Positions 5,716 to 8,492 of a stretch of 8,492 nt of DNA are shown here, piece by piece (the stretch's first letter is position 1; every line of letters begins with the position of its first letter). The notes beneath the pieces are model-generated. The model saw only the letters and a program-made list of their open reading frames with translations, searched no databases and was not told the origin of the DNA. Origin of the DNA: Thermoplasmata archaeon (GTDB taxonomy: Archaea; Thermoplasmatota; Thermoplasmata; Thermoplasmatales; Thermoplasmataceae); assembly GCA_021790415.1 (NCBI GenBank), contig JAJYDZ010000055.1, positions 1-8,492 on the forward strand, written 5' to 3'. A program made the translations under genes and the position numbers.

Positions 5716-6569
5716 AAACCGCAACTCTTTTAAGGTACCCAGGTGGAAAAACATGGCTCTTACCGTACATTAAGAAATTTATTGAATTTCACAATATCCC
5801 GAAAGGTATTATTATAGAACCATTCGCTGGAAGTGGCTCTGTCACCACAGGACTCCTTTCTGAAGGCATTATGGAAAGAGGCATTATTTGTGAGAAGGAT
5901 CCTATTATAGTCGCCTTCTGGAAATCCGCCCTACATAATAATGAAGAGTTCAGAGAATCTCTGCAAAATTTAGAAGTAAACATTGACACCTGGTGGGACT
6001 ATAAGAAATATCTAAGGCCTGATGCATCTAATACTTACAATGAGATTGAGATTGCAACAGCATTTCTCTTTTATAATCGGGTTAATTATTCCGGCATCTT
6101 AAAGGCAGGGCCAATTGGAGGAAAGTCACAGAAGTCACAATATACCATAGCCTGCAGGTTCAATAAAGACAGGATCAGTAAAAAACTTGCAAGCTTAGCT
6201 GATTTTGCAGAAAGGATTGAAGTGATAGAAGGAAATGGAATATCTCTTATTGAAAAGCTTGGAGAAAAGGAAAAGGAACAAAATTACTTCTTCTATATAG
6301 ATCCTCCATACTTTAAGGCTGGAAAGGTTCTTTACAGAGATTATTTCAATGAAGATGAGCATGTTGAGTTATCAAAGGTGGTTAAATCATTGTTTTCTCC
6401 ATGGCTTGTTAGTTATGGAGATCATGAATTTACTAACAGTCTTTATCGCAATGAAAAATGTCAAGGTATTCCAAGAAGGTATGATATAGATACTAAAAAA
6501 AGAGTTAGCATAGAGAGGGTGTATTCCAATTATGATCTGCCAGAGATAAAAGGAGAGTTAAAGATATGA
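5712..6569 (+). CDS. D12-class (Dam-like) DNA adenine-N6 methyltransferase
   Basis: 285 aa, normal for the D12 family. It transfers a methyl group from S-adenosylmethionine to adenine N6 in a specific DNA site. Motif X, YPGGK, is at 9-13. The SAM-binding motif I, EPFAGSGSV, is at 36-44, with an acidic motif II near ICEKD (59-63). FYNRVNYSG (120-128) matches the conserved N-R-x-x-x-S/N-G segment of the family. The catalytic motif IV, DPPY, is at 197-200 in FFYIDPPYFK. The start is a GTG at 5712, since the YPGGK motif lies only nine residues in and GGTGAT sits upstream. No restriction endonuclease is adjacent, so this is an orphan enzyme, probably for protection from host restriction or for regulation. 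Its target site cannot be predicted. Confidence 0.92.
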   Translation: MKTATLLRYPGGKTWLLPYIKKFIEFHNIPKGIIIEPFAGSGSVTTGLLSEGIMERGIICEKDPIIVAFWKSALHNNEEFRESLQNLEVNIDTWWDYKKYLRPDASNTYNEIEIATAFLFYNRVNYSGILKAGPIGGKSQKSQYTIACRFNKDRISKKLASLADFAERIEVIEGNGISLIEKLGEKEKEQNYFFYIDPPYFKAGKVLYRDYFNEDEHVELSKVVKSLFSPWLVSYGDHEFTNSLYRNEKCQGIPRRYDIDTKKRVSIERVYSNYDLPEIKGELKI

Positions 6570-6763
6570 AAATAGTAATATACAGATCGGTAGTTTGTCC
6601 AGGATGTCATACTCCAAGAATGCACACAGTGGAGCTTTACACGGGCGCAGATGAAGATGCGTATGTACGGTCATACATAGCCTGCTCGAACTGTGAGGAG
6701 ATATACAAAGTTCCAATTACTGCGGAGATGCAGAAGATTGTGGATAAGATAGGAGTTGATTAA
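6566..6763 (+). CDS. Small zinc-ribbon protein, short paralogue of the 5164-5433 product
   Basis: 65 aa with C11-x2-C14 and C40-x2-C43, the same 25-residue gap as its paralogue upstream. It lacks that protein's N-terminal helix. The ATG overlaps the methyltransferase stop (ATGA) and has GGAGA upstream. The two copies flank the C2H2 gene and the methyltransferase, which points to duplication within the element. Conserved SYI and CEE residues around the second knuckle suggest a shared fold and perhaps a shared partner. Function is unknown. Confidence 0.75.
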   Translation: MKIVIYRSVVCPGCHTPRMHTVELYTGADEDAYVRSYIACSNCEEIYKVPITAEMQKIVDKIGVD

Positions 6764-7099
6764 ATGAGTAATATAACAACATGGCTAAACATATCTGGAA
6801 TACCAAAAGAAGAAATACTTGAAGGAATGGGGTTTGAGATTGAGGAAGGAAAGGTAAGATTGAATGGAATTACTTACTTGGATTCAGATGGTAATGAAAT
6901 ATATGTAAAAGATGTGCTGGCTGTTATTGGGAAAGAAGGCGATGACCTCAACTTTCCCGCATATGGACTTCTACCCAAAGGCAGTTCCCTGCGCAAGCTG
7001 TCTGAGTATTTCAGCAATACGGAACAGAAGAAACTTACAGATGACTATGACAGCAAGGAAGACATGGCATGCGAAGATGCGGGGTATTGCCATGTTTGA
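6764..7099 (+). CDS. Hypothetical acidic protein, 111 aa
   Basis: It starts directly after the preceding stop codon (TAAATG), with GGAG eight bases upstream. It is acidic and soluble, and the N-terminal 60 residues look like a short helix followed by strands (EEGKVRLNGITYLDSDGNEIYVKDVLAVIG). The C-terminus has two cysteines and a histidine (ACEDAGYCHV), too few for a sure metal site. No family is recognised. It overlaps the DpdA/TGT-like gene by eight bases, so coexpression is likely. Confidence 0.72.
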   Translation: MSNITTWLNISGIPKEEILEGMGFEIEEGKVRLNGITYLDSDGNEIYVKDVLAVIGKEGDDLNFPAYGLLPKGSSLRKLSEYFSNTEQKKLTDDYDSKEDMACEDAGYCHV

Positions 7100-7859
7100 G
7101 GAGTTTTACTATGGGTCTGCGTGGCACTGGCCACTGAAATATGTTCCGAGGGTGATGCTTTCTTTCAATTTTGTCAGGACCTTGAAAAAGGCATGGGATA
7201 TCGACATACCATTCATGCTCGATTCCGGAGCTTATTCTGTCGTCCTGAAATATGGGAGGTACCTATGGGAACCAAAAGATTACCTTGATTCCATAGAAAA
7301 GTGGCAACCAGATGTGGCATGGACAATGGATTATCCTTGTGAACCCAGTGCGAGAAAGATGGGTGGATATGATGTTTTGGCGGCTCAGGAAATGACAAAC
7401 GAAAATACCAGAAAAATGATTGATTATGGCGTTTCCAGTGTTGTTCAGGGCTGGGAAATTCGTGATTATCTTATCAATCTTGATAAAATTAAAGACGATG
7501 GCCTGATGACGGAGAGATTGGGCATAGGATCTGTTTGTCGCAGGGGACAGACCGATCAAATTGTAAATATTATACGGGCTATTCACAGGAACGTGCCGAG
7601 GTGGGTGAAACTGCACGGCTTCGGCATAAAGATATCAATTCTGAAGACGGAAGCAAGATATTTGTTGTATTCCGCTGATTCTACAGCTTGGGCTTATACT
7701 TGGGGTAGGTGGTCTGATAAGCATATAACAATGGAAAGGAAAGTTAATCAGTTGAATGATTATATCTCTTTGATAGAACCCAGGCTACTGACAACCCAAG
7801 AAACACTGCCAATTGCAGAAGAACCGATATTGGAAAATGAGGTGAATAAATGGATATAG
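7092..7859 (+). CDS. DpdA/TGT-like base-exchange protein (7-deazaguanine insertion)
   Basis: 255 aa. The protein matches the tRNA-guanine transglycosylase superfamily, most like the DNA-acting DpdA branch of viruses. Visible motifs are a DSGAYS box (44-49; cf. DSGGF in TGT), MDYPCE (79-84), VVQGW (117-121), GIGSVCRR (144-151), LHGFGIK (174-180) and YSADSTAW (193-200), where D196 is the likely nucleophile. Known members swap guanine for a 7-deazaguanine such as preQ0. The TGT C-terminal zinc site is absent and the protein is shorter than tRNA enzymes, favouring a DNA target (inference). No preQ0 synthesis genes are seen here; an archaeal host would supply preQ0 from its archaeosine pathway. 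The ATG at 7092 was chosen because motif-like sequence begins there; earlier in-frame codons overlap the previous gene in another frame. Confidence 0.8.
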   Translation: MFEEFYYGSAWHWPLKYVPRVMLSFNFVRTLKKAWDIDIPFMLDSGAYSVVLKYGRYLWEPKDYLDSIEKWQPDVAWTMDYPCEPSARKMGGYDVLAAQEMTNENTRKMIDYGVSSVVQGWEIRDYLINLDKIKDDGLMTERLGIGSVCRRGQTDQIVNIIRAIHRNVPRWVKLHGFGIKISILKTEARYLLYSADSTAWAYTWGRWSDKHITMERKVNQLNDYISLIEPRLLTTQETLPIAEEPILENEVNKWI

Positions 7860-8146
7860 AAGAATTTCACAGTTGGATATATGACGACCATAGATTTCCC
7901 AAACGGTTTTACGCTTTTGCAGATATTCCCAACATAACGAATAGCGGAAATAGCCAGTATGCCACATGCAATCTGTGTTCCTACGTTACAGATGAGCAAC
8001 CGTTTTTTACCGAGGAATATATGGACAAGATCATGGATCAACTGATCAGTCATGTGTTTGCGAAGCACTATTTTGAGGCCATGAATATGGTGAAGAAGAT
8101 CGAGGCATTGGAAATCGCAAAAAGACCTGGGCAGAGAACACTATGA
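7850..8146 (+). CDS. C2H2-like zinc protein with long loop
   Basis: 98 aa. A strong GAGGTGA precedes ATG 7850, which overlaps the end of the DpdA/TGT-like gene by ten bases. C40-x2-C43 and H68-x4-H73 have the order of a C2H2 finger, but 24 residues separate the pairs instead of about 12. It is thus either an extended finger or a different zinc fold. The rest is charged and aromatic, ending in a basic helix (KKIEALEIAKRPGQR). It is the last plus-strand gene, and its final codons overlap the convergent methyltransferase gene. Function is unknown. Confidence 0.72.
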   Translation: MDIEEFHSWIYDDHRFPKRFYAFADIPNITNSGNSQYATCNLCSYVTDEQPFFTEEYMDKIMDQLISHVFAKHYFEAMNMVKKIEALEIAKRPGQRTL

Positions 8147-8492
8147 ATTGATCTGTTCCATGATGGGAATGTTATAATTTTCCAATATAGTCTTCTGCAT
8201 TGTCTCATGGCGGAATTTCCACCAATAACCACAGTCCCACTTTTCCTGTCCATTTTTGTTCAGTGGGTTTGGATATGATATTATATTGTTTGGTGAACCG
8301 AAGATTTCTATCATTCCATCATCATACATAGAGAGATTCATCATGTATGTTCCTGTATGTCCGTCAATGCATTCTTTCAAATTCTTCAGGTCTTCCAGCA
8401 TAAAACTATGTTTGTATGATTTGCCCGAAGAAATGTATGGTGGATCAAGATACAAAAGAACCCTGGGCTTGTTGTATATCCTTAACAGTTCC
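8141..8492 (-). CDS. Second D12-class DNA adenine methyltransferase, N-terminus beyond window edge
   Basis: The minus-strand frame is open from the right edge to a TAG at 8143-8141, giving 116 visible residues. Motif IV appears as VLLYLDPPY (residues 11-19 of the fragment), with the usual aromatic context. TGTYMMNLSMYDD (57-69) matches the strand and turn that follow in D12/Dam enzymes. The SAM-binding part lies outside the window. Together with the 5712-6569 enzyme the element has two adenine methyltransferases of the same class but clearly different sequence, probably with different targets. It converges on the plus-strand operon and overlaps it by six bases. Confidence 0.85.
   Translation of the reverse strand, partial: ELLRIYNKPRVLLYLDPPYISSGKSYKHSFMLEDLKNLKECIDGHTGTYMMNLSMYDDGMIEIFGSPNNIISYPNPLNKNGQEKWDCGYWWKFRHETMQKTILENYNIPIMEQINS

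Noticed and set aside
6912..7091. 60-residue N-terminal extension of the DpdA/TGT-like protein
   Set aside because: The extension is the +1 frame of the 6764-7099 gene, has no family similarity and no SD; the enzyme sequence begins at ATG 7092.
7263..7616. 117-aa minus-strand frame inside the DpdA/TGT-like gene
   Set aside because: It is antisense to conserved catalytic motifs and has no SD or recognisable domain.
8068..8253. 61-aa minus-strand frame across the convergent gene ends
   Set aside because: It overlaps two better-supported genes and shows no motif or SD.

Overview
The window looks like part of an archaeal mobile element (virus or plasmid) rather than ordinary chromosome. The archaeal signs are TATA-like boxes placed about 23-25 nt ahead of start codons that lack a Shine-Dalgarno (SD) site (leaderless mRNAs), SD sites of the GGTGAT/GAGGTGA kind inside operons, and heavy AGA/AGG and ATA codon use. 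The element-like signs are dense, overlapping tiny genes, many small zinc-site proteins, two orphan D12-class adenine methyltransferases, a DpdA/TGT-like protein, and an AT-rich intergenic region full of repeats. The host lineage cannot be fixed from the sequence; Thermoplasmatota or a related group is only a guess.

Layout. On the minus strand at the left are a gene cut by the window edge (1-195) and a 120-aa acidic protein (339-701). Next is an 837-bp non-coding, mostly AT-rich stretch (702-1538). It holds seven exact copies of GGGACAG/CTGTCCC, an 18-bp perfect inverted repeat (1132-1149 and 1309-1326) and an 18-bp direct repeat (1356-1373 and 1444-1461), and is a good candidate for a replication origin or partition site. 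A compact 471-aa UvrD-like SF1 helicase follows on the minus strand (1539-2954).

A 73-bp divergent promoter region (2955-3027) separates the helicase from a long plus-strand gene chain (3028-8146). The chain starts with a 45-aa AbrB-like regulator and a 295-aa protein of unknown function. It continues through small zinc-ligand proteins (4043-5715), a D12 adenine methyltransferase (5712-6569), another zinc ribbon that is a paralogue of one upstream, a 111-aa unknown, the DpdA/TGT-like protein (7092-7859) and a C2H2-like zinc protein. Most junctions are ATGA, TAATG or TAAATG, so translational coupling is likely. A second D12 methyltransferase, truncated by the right edge, runs on the minus strand and meets the operon tail to tail.

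How it may work together (inference): the helicase and the repeat region suggest a replication module. The AbrB-like protein may control the divergent promoters. The two methyltransferases and the DpdA-like base-exchange enzyme suggest the element modifies its own DNA to evade host restriction. The zinc proteins may be transcription regulators or host-takeover factors, but none has a function readable from the sequence.
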